A DNA stretch of 40,683 nt from an uncultured Victivallis sp. (lineage in GTDB: Bacteria > Verrucomicrobiota > Lentisphaeria > Victivallales > Victivallaceae): assembly GCF_944391105.1 (NCBI RefSeq), contig NZ_CALXSK010000037.1, forward strand, positions 1 to 40,683, read 5' to 3'. Positions within the stretch are counted from its first letter, which is position 1, and each line of letters begins with the position of its first letter. The notes under the pieces are model-generated. The model did no database searches. It was not told where the DNA came from and worked only from the letters and a program-made list of their open reading frames with translations. Made by a program: the position numbers and the translations under genes. This document shows, piece after piece, positions 8,185-16,452 of this stretch.

Positions 8185-10032
8185 TCAGCGCTCGAACTTC
8201 ACTTCCGGATAGCGCTTTTTGAGTTCGTCGGTGTACTTCGGATTGCCGGGGAAGCGGCGGCACGCTTCGAGCAGGAGCCGTTTCGCTTCCCCGCTGTTGC
8301 CGCGCAATCGCTCGATGCGGGAAAGCCGCTCGTAGGTCGAAGGACGCGACGATGTGCGTTTCAACGCTTCCCGGTAGCAGCGCTCCGCGTTCCGGATGTC
8401 GCGCATGGCCAGATAAAAGTCTCCCGCATTCTCCCACGGAAACGGGGAGTAAGGACGCCGTCCTGCCGCATTCCGCAACGCCCGTTCAACCCGCGCCGGA
8501 GTCGGACGCACTTTCAAATCCTCTTCCGACTGCGGCTGAATCAGTTTCAGCAGATCGTCGAAAGCCTGCTCCGCCCGCATGATATAAACGCTTCCACCAA
8601 ACGCCGCCGCACAGAGCAGCAATCCCGGCAGCAGCCACAGCACTCCCGCCTTGCGGAAGGAAGCCGCGCCCACGGCTTTTTCCTCCCCCTCTCCCGCATC
8701 CGGACAGATCAGAGCGGCCACCAGCAATCCTCCCCCGATCGTCATGTTGGCCGGAATCTGCAGATCGACATCCATCAGCGCATGCAGCAGAAACGCGCAC
8801 TCGCCCCAGAACACAGCCTGCTCAAAACCACCCGCGCGCCGACGAACCACCCGCCGCCCGAGCTCCCACATCGGCCAGCAGAGAATGAAGAGCGCCAGCA
8901 CCCCGGAGGGGATCCCCGCCTGCGTCGCAAACGATGCGACGAAATTGTGCGGATCGTGCGCGGCCTCGTCGGTGTCGGAGGTCTTGAGCTCCATGTGACG
9001 GTAGAAAAATCCTCCCCATCCATACCCGGCGACCGGTTTCTCCATCACCATCCGCGCGGATGTTTTGAGGTAATCGACCCGCTCCTCCATCGAACCGAAA
9101 CCACGCCCGACATAATGCGCAAACAACGCCCCGCCCGCGATCACCGCTATCGCGGCGAAAATCAAACCCGCACGCCAGAGCTTCCGCATCGGCAGCGTCA
9201 GCACGAACCCGCCCGCAGCAAGCACCGCCGCAAGCAGCGCCCCGCGCCCGCGCGTCAGGAGCAGTACCGATCCAAGCAGCAGGCATCCGATTCCGGCGAG
9301 CAGCGGTTTCGACACCTTCGCCGGTTCAAACCGTTCGCCTGCAACCCACAATCTCCATCCCACCAGCGGCAGCAGCAGCACAAGATAACCCGCCAGCACG
9401 TTGCAGGAGGCGAAGGAGCCGAACACCCGGTCATCCTCCAGTTTGCTGCGCATGACACTGCCGATCTGAATTCCCGCCTCATACTGTTGACGCATGAAAT
9501 CCCGCATCTCGGCGAATCCGACAAAATACTGCCGCAATCCGGCATAGACCGCGTAACCGGCTCCCGCCAGCAGCAGCCAGACGTAGATGCCGCGCCACTC
9601 CGGACGGTTCGAGAGCACCAGATAAAGCGCCCAGAGATACGCGCCGATCCCGGCGAGGTGGAAGATCTCCCAGATCGCGTAGTCGAGCGTCTCGCAGTTC
9701 AGCAGCCCCGGCAGCGCCGCGATCGGCAGTCCGAACGCCCACAACAGCGCACACCGCCCCGCCGCGCTCCGGAACGGCGGAGTCTTCAGCCGCCACCCGA
9801 ACACCGCCAGCGCCAGCAGCAGCGCCACCCCGGAAAAGAGCCCGAAACTGTGCGCCGGCCAGGTGATGTCGAGGTAGGCGGCCCAGAATCCGGGGAAGAA
9901 ACTCGTCGCCTCCGGCATCACGGCCAATCCCGCGAATTTCGCCGGCAGCAGCAGCGTCAGAAGCCCGAGAAATCCGGCGGCGATCATCTGCGCTGCGCCA
10001 GCCCGATTCGCCTGTTCCGGTGGTTTCTTCAT
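8185..10032 (-). CDS. O-antigen ligase-like polytopic membrane protein with C-terminal TPRs
   Basis: A 615-residue inner-membrane protein. Hydrophobic segments span most of residues 15-470, about ten to twelve helices. The core resembles the O-antigen ligase/polymerase (Wzy/WaaL, PF04932) family: a VFGSFASCNVLAGYLVLLLPLVGW region, LLTRGRGALLAA, and a long periplasmic loop with GYGWGGFFYRHME and HDPHNFVASFATQAGIP. After a last helix, residues about 500-615 form tetratricopeptide-like helices (AERCYREALKR, AKRLLLEACRRFPGNP). Family members join polysaccharide repeat units or ligate them to lipid A-core or other acceptors. It overlaps the end of purU by four bases (ATGA), so translation is coupled, although no functional link to purU is obvious. 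Confidence 0.8.
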   Translation of the reverse strand: MKKPPEQANRAGAAQMIAAGFLGLLTLLLPAKFAGLAVMPEATSFFPGFWAAYLDITWPAHSFGLFSGVALLLALAVFGWRLKTPPFRSAAGRCALLWAFGLPIAALPGLLNCETLDYAIWEIFHLAGIGAYLWALYLVLSNRPEWRGIYVWLLLAGAGYAVYAGLRQYFVGFAEMRDFMRQQYEAGIQIGSVMRSKLEDDRVFGSFASCNVLAGYLVLLLPLVGWRLWVAGERFEPAKVSKPLLAGIGCLLLGSVLLLTRGRGALLAAVLAAGGFVLTLPMRKLWRAGLIFAAIAVIAGGALFAHYVGRGFGSMEERVDYLKTSARMVMEKPVAGYGWGGFFYRHMELKTSDTDEAAHDPHNFVASFATQAGIPSGVLALFILCWPMWELGRRVVRRRAGGFEQAVFWGECAFLLHALMDVDLQIPANMTIGGGLLVAALICPDAGEGEEKAVGAASFRKAGVLWLLPGLLLCAAAFGGSVYIMRAEQAFDDLLKLIQPQSEEDLKVRPTPARVERALRNAAGRRPYSPFPWENAGDFYLAMRDIRNAERCYREALKRTSSRPSTYERLSRIERLRGNSGEAKRLLLEACRRFPGNPKYTDELKKRYPEVKFER

Positions 10033-10877
10033 GAGAATACGATGGTCCTGCGGCCGGAAACAATAACACGGTGCTCAAGGTGCGCCCGGACCGCCCGGGT
10101 CAGCACCCGCCGCTCGATGTCCTTGCCGATCTGTTTGAGATCCTCGGGCGTATCCATGTGGCTGATCCGTTCGACATCCTGCTCGATGATCGGCCCCTCA
10201 TCGAGGTCGGCCGTCGCATAATGGGCGGTTGCGCCGATCATCTTGACGCCGCGCTCCCATGCGCGCTCATAAGGATTCCCCCCCTGGAACGCGGGCAGAA
10301 ACGCATGATGGATATTGATGATCCGCTGCGGATAGTGCGCGATAAAATCGTCCGACAGAATCTGCATATAGCGCGCCATGACCACCAGATCGATGCGGTG
10401 ACTCCGCAGCAGTTCGAGCACCTTCGCCTCCTGTTCGGCCTTCTTCCCCTTCTCCATCGGGCAGCAGAAATAGGGAACATTGAAACGGTCAGCCACGTAC
10501 TCCAGATCCGGATGATTGCTGATGATGAGCGGGATGTTGCAGACCAGATCTCCCTCGTCTGCGTGCATGAGCAGGTCGTAAAGACAGTGCGACGCCTTCG
10601 ACACCATCAATGCGACATTCTGTTTTGCCTCAAGATGATGAACCGAATATTCCAGTTCAAGTTTTTCGGCGAACTTCGCGAATGCCTCCTCCAGTTCCCG
10701 GCGCGTGATTTCGGCGTTGAGTTCGAGCGCGATCCGCATGAAATAACGTTCCGCCCGGACATCCGAAAACTGCCGGCACTGCAGAATGTTGAAGCCGCTG
10801 TTGTAAAAGAAACTTGAAATTTCAGCCAGCAGCCCTTTCCGGTCGGCCGTCTGAATCAGGAACACCACCTGTCGCAT
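10029..10877 (-). CDS. purU: Formyltetrahydrofolate deformylase
   Basis: A 282-residue cytoplasmic enzyme that hydrolyses 10-formyltetrahydrofolate to formate and tetrahydrofolate, balancing the one-carbon pool and feeding formate-dependent purine synthesis. Residues 1-80 form an ACT-type regulatory domain (FLIQTADRKGLLAEISSFFY). Residues about 85-282 form the formyltransferase fold with the catalytic set Asn188 and His190 in INIHH and Asp226 in ADLDEGPII. Length and architecture match PurU, not the shorter PurN. The start ATG at 10877 agrees with the ACT domain beginning at residue 1. The stop overlaps the start of the O-antigen-ligase-like gene. Confidence 0.93.
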   Translation of the reverse strand: MRQVVFLIQTADRKGLLAEISSFFYNSGFNILQCRQFSDVRAERYFMRIALELNAEITRRELEEAFAKFAEKLELEYSVHHLEAKQNVALMVSKASHCLYDLLMHADEGDLVCNIPLIISNHPDLEYVADRFNVPYFCCPMEKGKKAEQEAKVLELLRSHRIDLVVMARYMQILSDDFIAHYPQRIINIHHAFLPAFQGGNPYERAWERGVKMIGATAHYATADLDEGPIIEQDVERISHMDTPEDLKQIGKDIERRVLTRAVRAHLEHRVIVSGRRTIVFS

Positions 10878-10988
10878 CCGTTCACTCCCTGTCGCGGGTT
10901 GAGTTTGATTTCATTCTATTTCCCGTAACATAGCACATCCGGACCGATTTTGCCAGCGCACCGGCCGGAAAACCGCGCAGGAAACCAT

Positions 10989-12359
10989 TCAAAGCAGTTC
11001 GTCCTGCGTATCCTCCGCCGGAATCGGATACGCCTCCTCCTCGGTCACTTCGTGGAATTTCATCTTCGTCCTGGTGATGATGAGCCGCACAAGCGTCGGA
11101 ACCGGCAATGTGGTCACGATCGAAAGGATGATGATCGCATTGAAGAAGTTGTTGTCGAGCATGCCGAGGTTCCTGCCGATCGCCGCGGCTGCCAGCGTCG
11201 CAGAAAGTTGCGGGACCGTCATCAGCCCCGCGCACACGCCCTGCGAGTTCGAGAATCCGGAAATGCGCATCGCCAGCCAGCCGGAGGCGACCTTGCTGCA
11301 CACGAGCCCGAGCACCGTCAAAAGAATGATGGAGAGATTTCCCGCCTCGCCGAACGCCCGGAAATCGGTCGACATGCCGATCGAAATGAACAGGAACGGG
11401 ATCAGCAGTCCGTATCCGATGCTCTCGAACCGTTCCATAAGCGGGCCGGTCGGGCCGCGATTCTCTTTCACGAGCCGCGAGAGCGCCAGCCCCGCGATGA
11501 AGGCGCCGACCACGAGGTTCACCCCGAGGAACTCCCCGACCAGCACGGTTGCCAGAATCACCAGCAGCAGAATTGTAACGAGCGCATCCTCCCCGGGCTT
11601 GAAGATGCGCAGCAGCAGCTTCCCGATCCGATAGACCAGGAAAACCGCAACTCCGAGGTATGCAAGCACAACAAGCAGGAAAAACGGCGTGAACCAGTTG
11701 CCGAAAACCGCCGGATCGACATAATCGAAGATCGAGAGCGAACGGCCGCCCGCCGCCTCCGCAGCTCCCGGAACAACGCTCTGGCGCTTGAGTTGAACAC
11801 TCACCGCAAGCAGGATGATGCTCGCGATGTCCGTGATGACGGTCGAGATCAGAACCGCCGCGCCGAACCGTGTCTTCGTCAGTTTCAACTCCCGGATCAC
11901 CGGAAAAACAATGCCGACCGAGTGCGATGCGAAGAGACTCGCATACAGCAACTTTCCGGGGAGATCGTCCGAACGGAAATACGCGTAGACAAAAAATCCC
12001 GCGATCGCCGGAATCAGAAACGTCAGAATGCTCAGCGCGATCACCGGTTTTCTCGCGGAGTTGATGAGCTTGAAATCCGCCTCCATCCCGGCCAGCGCCA
12101 TCAGAAAGACCAGCCCGAGCGAACCGAATGAGTTGATGAGCGAGTCGAAATGCGAGACCACCGTCTCCGTCTCGCCGCCGAGAAAACGAAATGCGTCCGC
12201 CATCACGCGGACCAGGTCGAAGCAGTTCGGCCCGATCAGCATCCCCGCGATCAGCAGGGCAATGACTCCCGGGATCTGAAACCGCCGCAGAATCAGTGGC
12301 CAGAGCGTGATGACGGCAATGAAGACGATAAACAGAACAAGGAACGTATCACTTCTCAA
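10989..12359 (-). CDS. Kef-type cation/proton antiporter (CPA2 family)
   Basis: A 456-residue inner-membrane antiporter of the monovalent cation:proton antiporter-2 family (Na+ or K+ for H+), with about 12 hydrophobic segments. Family-like features seen: RRFQIPGVIALLIAGMLIGP near the N-terminus, a LVFLMALAGMEADF helix, VVGAFIAGLALSR and a FISIGMSTDF segment. No C-terminal TrkA-N domain is present, so it is shorter than KefB/KefC. A TTG start at 12359 is chosen because a perfect GGAGG lies six bases upstream; the frame is open to 12410, but that adds an atypical basic leader before the first membrane helix. It stands alone between the purU pair and the GH5 cassette. Confidence 0.85.
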   Translation of the reverse strand: MRSDTFLVLFIVFIAVITLWPLILRRFQIPGVIALLIAGMLIGPNCFDLVRVMADAFRFLGGETETVVSHFDSLINSFGSLGLVFLMALAGMEADFKLINSARKPVIALSILTFLIPAIAGFFVYAYFRSDDLPGKLLYASLFASHSVGIVFPVIRELKLTKTRFGAAVLISTVITDIASIILLAVSVQLKRQSVVPGAAEAAGGRSLSIFDYVDPAVFGNWFTPFFLLVVLAYLGVAVFLVYRIGKLLLRIFKPGEDALVTILLLVILATVLVGEFLGVNLVVGAFIAGLALSRLVKENRGPTGPLMERFESIGYGLLIPFLFISIGMSTDFRAFGEAGNLSIILLTVLGLVCSKVASGWLAMRISGFSNSQGVCAGLMTVPQLSATLAAAAIGRNLGMLDNNFFNAIIILSIVTTLPVPTLVRLIITRTKMKFHEVTEEEAYPIPAEDTQDELL

Positions 12360-12365
12360 AAGACA

Positions 12366-12370
12366 CCTCC
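12366..12370 (-). promoter_or_regulatory. Ribosome-binding site selecting a TTG start
   Basis: GGAGG, followed by T, lies six bases before TTG at 12359-12357. No other in-frame start in this region has a comparable site. Confidence 0.7.
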
Positions 12371-12473
12371 GGCGGTCATGAACCCGTTCGTCGAGGTAAA
12401 CTACCGCCACAGGGATCCGTTTTCAAGTCCACGGCACGATTTTCCGCCGAAAAACGTTGTTCCCGGTCAGACG

Positions 12474-14366
12474 TTACCGTTTGTTGCGGCTGAAATAACC
12501 GATCAGCAAGGTCTTCCGCAACGTGTTCGGCTGCCGGTTCAGATCAGCCGGATCGGCTGAATGTTCCGCGCTCCAGCCGTTCCATTCGCGATAGGCATGG
12601 TATGCCCAGTCCCAGCCGTACTCCTCGAAAAGATCGATGAGATCGACCAGATACTGTTCCCCGCCCGGAGCCCAGCGTGCGACGCCGAACTCCCCGACCA
12701 GAATCGGTACGTTGTACTGCTTCTGAAACCGGACCACCGGTTCGAGAGCTCTGCGCAGAAGTTCCTTGTTCCAGACCATTCCGTCGCTGTTCACCCCCGG
12801 ATATGCACCGATCATCGGAGCCCCGTTGACCCCCTGATGCGTATAGTTATGCGGCAGGTAGAAGTGCACCGTGTAGACGGCGTTCGGAATATTGACCGGT
12901 CGCAGACCGGCGAAACCGACCGGATTCCCGCCGACCGAACACGGGATGATGACCGGGGTGTCCGGATCGATCTCCCGGATTGCCAGTGCGATCCGCTCGG
13001 CAAAGCGGTTCCAGTCGAGTGCGCCCCCCTCGCGATAGACGTAGGCAGGTTCGAGCGGCTCATTCAGAATGTCGTAACCATAGATGTTCGGATTTCCCCG
13101 GTAACGGCGCGCAATATTCCGCCAGAGCGCCACGATCATCTCCTGGGACTCCTGATTCCAGACGCCGACGTTCTGCTGAATTTCATTCACCGCTTCCGGA
13201 CCGGAATGGAGATCGATGATGACCTTGATCCCATATTTTTCAAACAACGGGAGTTTGCGGTCGAGCGCCTCCATCTGCCGTTCGCCCCAGGCGGCGTATT
13301 TCTCCGGCGTGTTCTCCCGGCCGCCGCCGCTGAACTGATAACGCACAAGATTTCCGTGCCACACTTCGCCGAACTCACGGATCGACGCCTCCTCTTCACC
13401 GCGAAGAGAGCCGATCATCGCGCCCCGATACTTTGGAACCTTCTGCAAGGGGGCATCGCTCCGGCAGGTGAACGGAGCCGGCAGCGGCGAGAGCGAAAGT
13501 TTCACGTCCGCATAATAAGCATTTCCCCCCTTCCCCGCGTGGAGAAATCTAAGTTTGAGCTTTCCCGCGTAATCCGGAATCCGGACTGAATAACCGAATT
13601 TCCGCCAGTCGAAACTCCCCTTGTCCGCCCGGAGCGCCGGGTAATATTCGCCCGGCCCCGCCGGGGCCGCAGGGGAAATCATCAATGTTCCGCCGCCGAG
13701 CTCCTCTCCGCGGATCATCGCCTCCACCGTGACGATGCGTCCGCGCAGCAGATTTGTATCGAGCTGCAGCTCTCCCGTCGTCCCGGAAAATTTCACGCAA
13801 TTCATGCCGTCCGGACCACCTCCTGCCAGAAATTCCGCTCCGAGCTTTTCGGCGGCTGCCGCAGTCGAGAACGATTCCCTCCACACCACACCGCTGGTGG
13901 AGTCGGCAGGAGATTTCACCTCCGGCTCCTGTTCTGAAACGGGCGTAATCGCAAGACGTTTCACTTCCGCCCTCCCCTTTTCCGCGTTGACCTGAACGCA
14001 GAGGATCAATTTTCCGGAAGCCGCGGGCGTTCGAAAAGAAACCGAAGCCGCATGAAAACCGGTTCCGGAAATCGGCAGCTGAACCAGGTTTTTTTGCCAG
14101 TTCTCCATGAGTTTGACCACCGTTTTCCCGCGACCGACCACGGAGAGCTCGTACGAAGCACCGGGGAAAAGTTCGACGGTTCGATAGACCTTGCTGTCCC
14201 AATGCGTGCCGTCCACAATCAGAACACCGGATTCCACGTTGCAATCCGTCCCGCCAGTCCGTTTCCAGCTGCCCGCCTCCTCCGCGGAGAAGGGAAATGT
14301 CAAGGTCCCCCCCGCCAACAGCGTGACAGGCAGCCAGAGCGCAATTGCTGAAATAATCCGTCTCAT
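12474..14366 (-). CDS. Secreted GH5 (cellulase-type) glycoside hydrolase
   Basis: A 630-residue exported enzyme. Residues 1-19 are a signal peptide ([17 protein letters not shown]). About 20-165 and 175-330 are beta-sandwich modules of the carbohydrate-binding type. About 345-620 is a GH5/cellulase (PF00150) TIM barrel. The acid/base is Glu436 in YDILNEP and the nucleophile Glu559 in [11 protein letters not shown], both in canonical contexts. The barrel opens with GNLVRYQF and VIIDLHSGP and ends near [15 protein letters not shown]. It should hydrolyse a beta-glucan, beta-mannan or similar beta-linked polysaccharide outside the cell by a retaining mechanism. The ATG at 14366 overlaps the pseudopilin stop (ATGA), so the two are translationally coupled. 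It is the third gene of cassette 2. Confidence 0.92.
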   Translation of the reverse strand: MRRIISAIALWLPVTLLAGGTLTFPFSAEEAGSWKRTGGTDCNVESGVLIVDGTHWDSKVYRTVELFPGASYELSVVGRGKTVVKLMENWQKNLVQLPISGTGFHAASVSFRTPAASGKLILCVQVNAEKGRAEVKRLAITPVSEQEPEVKSPADSTSGVVWRESFSTAAAAEKLGAEFLAGGGPDGMNCVKFSGTTGELQLDTNLLRGRIVTVEAMIRGEELGGGTLMISPAAPAGPGEYYPALRADKGSFDWRKFGYSVRIPDYAGKLKLRFLHAGKGGNAYYADVKLSLSPLPAPFTCRSDAPLQKVPKYRGAMIGSLRGEEEASIREFGEVWHGNLVRYQFSGGGRENTPEKYAAWGERQMEALDRKLPLFEKYGIKVIIDLHSGPEAVNEIQQNVGVWNQESQEMIVALWRNIARRYRGNPNIYGYDILNEPLEPAYVYREGGALDWNRFAERIALAIREIDPDTPVIIPCSVGGNPVGFAGLRPVNIPNAVYTVHFYLPHNYTHQGVNGAPMIGAYPGVNSDGMVWNKELLRRALEPVVRFQKQYNVPILVGEFGVARWAPGGEQYLVDLIDLFEEYGWDWAYHAYREWNGWSAEHSADPADLNRQPNTLRKTLLIGYFSRNKR

Positions 14367-15196
14367 TGAAAATTCACCTTCCAGTATCGTTCCGCGGGGT
14401 GCTTGACTCCGCCGGTTTCCCCTCCCACCTGCAGTGCCGCCGCATGTCCGTCGACAAAAGCGTAATTCGACGACATTGCGCCATGCTGCACCTGCCCTTT
14501 GATCCCGTTGACATTGCACGCCTTGAAGTGGCGTGTACTCCAGTAGGTCGCATATCGAACGCCGCGCTGATAGTGGCTGAGGTCCGTCTCGGATCCCGGT
14601 AGCGCCTTGCAGAGAAAAAGCATCAGCGTCGAGGCGTTCCGGATCGAGGAGAGCTTCTTCCCGGCCGGAGCGACGCTGGTCTGGCAATTGACCACCTCCT
14701 CCGCGGTCATTCCGCATTCGGTGTTGTTTCCCCAGCCGTTGATCCAGTAGGAACGCGGCGTCGCTCCGTAGTAGAGACCATTCGGGTCGAGCGGACAGTG
14801 AAAGATCGGCTGTTTTTTGACCGAAGGGTTGCTGCTCAGATACCGGGCGAGCGCATAGTCCCACAAATCCGTCGTGAACACCTCCCGGCAGACATAACCG
14901 GGAACCACAATGAAATCCGCATTGTCGTTCGAATAGAGCGCGGAAGCTCCCCCGATCTGCTTGAGATTGCTCAGGCAGTTCGTTCCCTTCGCCTTGTTTC
15001 GCGCCTGATTCAACGCGGGCAGAAGCATCGAAGCCAGAATCCCGATGATCGCAATCACAACGAGGAGCTCAATCAAAGTAAAGGTTGTTTTGTGCGTTGC
15101 ACGGCCGCGGGAGGCCGGGGCATCAGCCGGACGTCGGCGGCAGATGCGGCAGACATTGCCCGCCGGATACTCAATCGGGGTGAAAGTTCGCTTCAT
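14363..15196 (-). CDS. Pseudopilin-type protein with a long leader (cassette 2)
   Basis: A 277-residue pilin-like protein with the hydrophobic helix [46 protein letters not shown], and a C-terminal H-x10-D-G motif ([16 protein letters not shown]), one residue longer than the usual H-x9-D-G. It has a 38-residue leader before the processed Phe, against five in the other two cassettes. The leader begins MKRTFTPIE, like a decayed copy of the FTLIE start, and contains Cys and many Arg. The residue before Phe is Thr, not Gly. The ATG at 15196 is preferred, but GTG at 15202 is better spaced (six bases) from AAGGAG, which overlaps the regulator stop region. It is coupled to the GH5 gene by a four-base overlap. 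Confidence 0.87.
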   Translation of the reverse strand: MKRTFTPIEYPAGNVCRICRRRPADAPASRGRATHKTTFTLIELLVVIAIIGILASMLLPALNQARNKAKGTNCLSNLKQIGGASALYSNDNADFIVVPGYVCREVFTTDLWDYALARYLSSNPSVKKQPIFHCPLDPNGLYYGATPRSYWINGWGNNTECGMTAEEVVNCQTSVAPAGKKLSSIRNASTLMLFLCKALPGSETDLSHYQRGVRYATYWSTRHFKACNVNGIKGQVQHGAMSSNYAFVDGHAAALQVGGETGGVKHPAERYWKVNFQ

Positions 15197-15214
15197 TCTC
15201 ACTGGCAACTCCTT

Positions 15215-16261
15215 TTATTTCGGGCTGTAATCATAACGTTCACGCAAATAGAGTTCCACAACCGGTTCCGTTCCGGGCGCATCCATTCTGCGCAGGAGAA
15301 GCCGCATCGCCGCGGCTGCGAGTTTATCGTAATCGTTCCGGAGCATGCGGCACGGCACTTCCGAAGGTCTGTCGTCGGCCATGACCAGCCGGCAGCGCTT
15401 CTGAAAATCTTCGCGGTGACTGCGGAATTCGTGCCAGAGCCGGACCGGCCCGCCGCCGATGTCGTAAATCGCCTCCGGCAGCCCGTTGTTCTCAACCCAG
15501 GCGAGGTACTGTTCGAGAATATTCTGATGGTGGTCGAGAACGCACCCTTCCTCAAAGGGGACACCCCGTTCGGCAAAAGCGCGCCGAATCCCGGCGAACT
15601 GCCGGTTCGGGTGGCTCAGATTGGCAAGAATCAGGATTTTTTTCCGTCCTTCCGCCAGCAGTTCGACTGTGACCTCATACCCTTCCTGTTCGAGATCGTA
15701 ATCGACCGAATCGAAACCACCGACGATCCCGGCCGCCACAACACGGGGCATGGAAAGAGACCGGAAGAACTCCTCCGTGCGCCCGGCCCCGGCCATCTCC
15801 GGAGCGACCCAGATCAATCCGCAGCTCCTCACGCCGAAACCGGCCGCCGCCGCTCCGTTGTTCTGAAAAAGATCGACATGATGCAGAAAGTAACCTGCTC
15901 CGGTGATCGCGGCGGACACCGCTCCGCTCATACGGCAGAGATAGTTTTCAAAGTAGATCTGCTTGCCATCCGCGGAGAGCAGTTCCACGATTTGCGGCCG
16001 TTCCTCCCGCCAGCCGCGCAACGGATTCGTATACATGCCGACGCCGACCTTCACGGTGAGGAGACCGTCGTCTACGAGATCCTTCAACGCCTTCTGAACA
16101 GTCGTGCATCCGACGCCGAATTCTGCGGCGAGTTCCCGCATGGAGGCGAGCCGCTGCGGTTTGCATTCCCCGTGGATGATCGTATCGATCACATATTTCC
16201 GGATCCGGACGTAACCTGCGACCGAAATTTCCCCGGCAATCTGTCCAGCTTTTCGCTTCAT
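15215..16261 (-). CDS. GntR-type regulator with sugar-binding sensor domain (cassette 2)
   Basis: A 348-residue regulator with a winged helix of the GntR kind (RLASMRELAAEFGVGCTTVQKALKDLVDDGLLTVKVGVGMY, about 37-78) fused to a LacI-like periplasmic-binding-protein sensor (GLIWVAPEM, VELLAEGRKKILILANLSHPN, FAGIRRAFAERGVP). This layout resembles AraR-type sugar sensors. It leads the regulator > pseudopilin > GH5 cassette, with only 18 bases to the pseudopilin start. A consensus promoter and a 10-bp-spaced direct repeat lie just upstream, which suggests autoregulation of the whole cassette (inference). Confidence 0.9.
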   Translation of the reverse strand: MKRKAGQIAGEISVAGYVRIRKYVIDTIIHGECKPQRLASMRELAAEFGVGCTTVQKALKDLVDDGLLTVKVGVGMYTNPLRGWREERPQIVELLSADGKQIYFENYLCRMSGAVSAAITGAGYFLHHVDLFQNNGAAAAGFGVRSCGLIWVAPEMAGAGRTEEFFRSLSMPRVVAAGIVGGFDSVDYDLEQEGYEVTVELLAEGRKKILILANLSHPNRQFAGIRRAFAERGVPFEEGCVLDHHQNILEQYLAWVENNGLPEAIYDIGGGPVRLWHEFRSHREDFQKRCRLVMADDRPSEVPCRMLRNDYDKLAAAAMRLLLRRMDAPGTEPVVELYLRERYDYSPK

Positions 16262-16292
16262 CCCATCACACCAAGAATTTACAATAAAAAGA

Positions 16293-16308
16293 GAACACAG
16301 GTGAACAC
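16293..16308. promoter_or_regulatory. Direct repeat at the cassette-2 transcription start (candidate operator)
   Basis: GAACAC occurs at 16293-16298 and again at 16303-16308, exactly one helical turn apart, 5-20 bases downstream of the -10 element. A regulator bound here would cover the transcription start of its own cassette. Confidence 0.5.
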
Positions 16309-16312
16309 TTAT

Positions 16313-16341
16313 ATTATAGCAAAATCCCCCCGCAATGTCAA
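16313..16341 (-). promoter_or_regulatory. Consensus sigma70-type promoter of cassette 2
   Basis: On the minus strand TTGACA (16341-16336) and TATAAT (16318-16313) are both perfect and separated by 17 bases. Transcription would start near 16306 and run through the GntR, pseudopilin and GH5 genes. Confidence 0.85.
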
Positions 16342-16382
16342 GAGCCCTGCAAAAATATTTGCGAAATTACCGATCAAAGAGA

Positions 16383-16421
16383 AGAAGGGAAACGCAAATC
16401 AGCCTCCAGAAAAGGAGGCTG
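16383..16421 (-). terminator. Terminator of cassette 3
   Basis: The perfect stem CAGCCTCC / GGAGGCTG (16421-16414 with 16407-16400 on the minus strand) has a six-base T-rich loop and is followed by ATTTGCGTTTCCC. It lies 31 bases past the hydrolase stop and upstream of the cassette-2 promoter, insulating the two cassettes. Confidence 0.7.
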
Positions 16422-16452
16422 TGAAGAGGAATTTCGGAAAAGAATCCGGTGG

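Noticed and set aside
7702..10221. 839-residue plus-strand frame
   Set aside because: It is antisense to the LacI regulator, O-antigen-ligase-like gene and purU start region, with Arg/Gln/Pro-rich low-complexity sequence typical of shadow frames.
14367..14864. N-terminal extension of the GH5 frame back to 14864
   Set aside because: The extension overlaps the pseudopilin gene in another frame, has no signal peptide and is Arg-rich. The ATG at 14366 gives a signal peptide and an ATGA junction.
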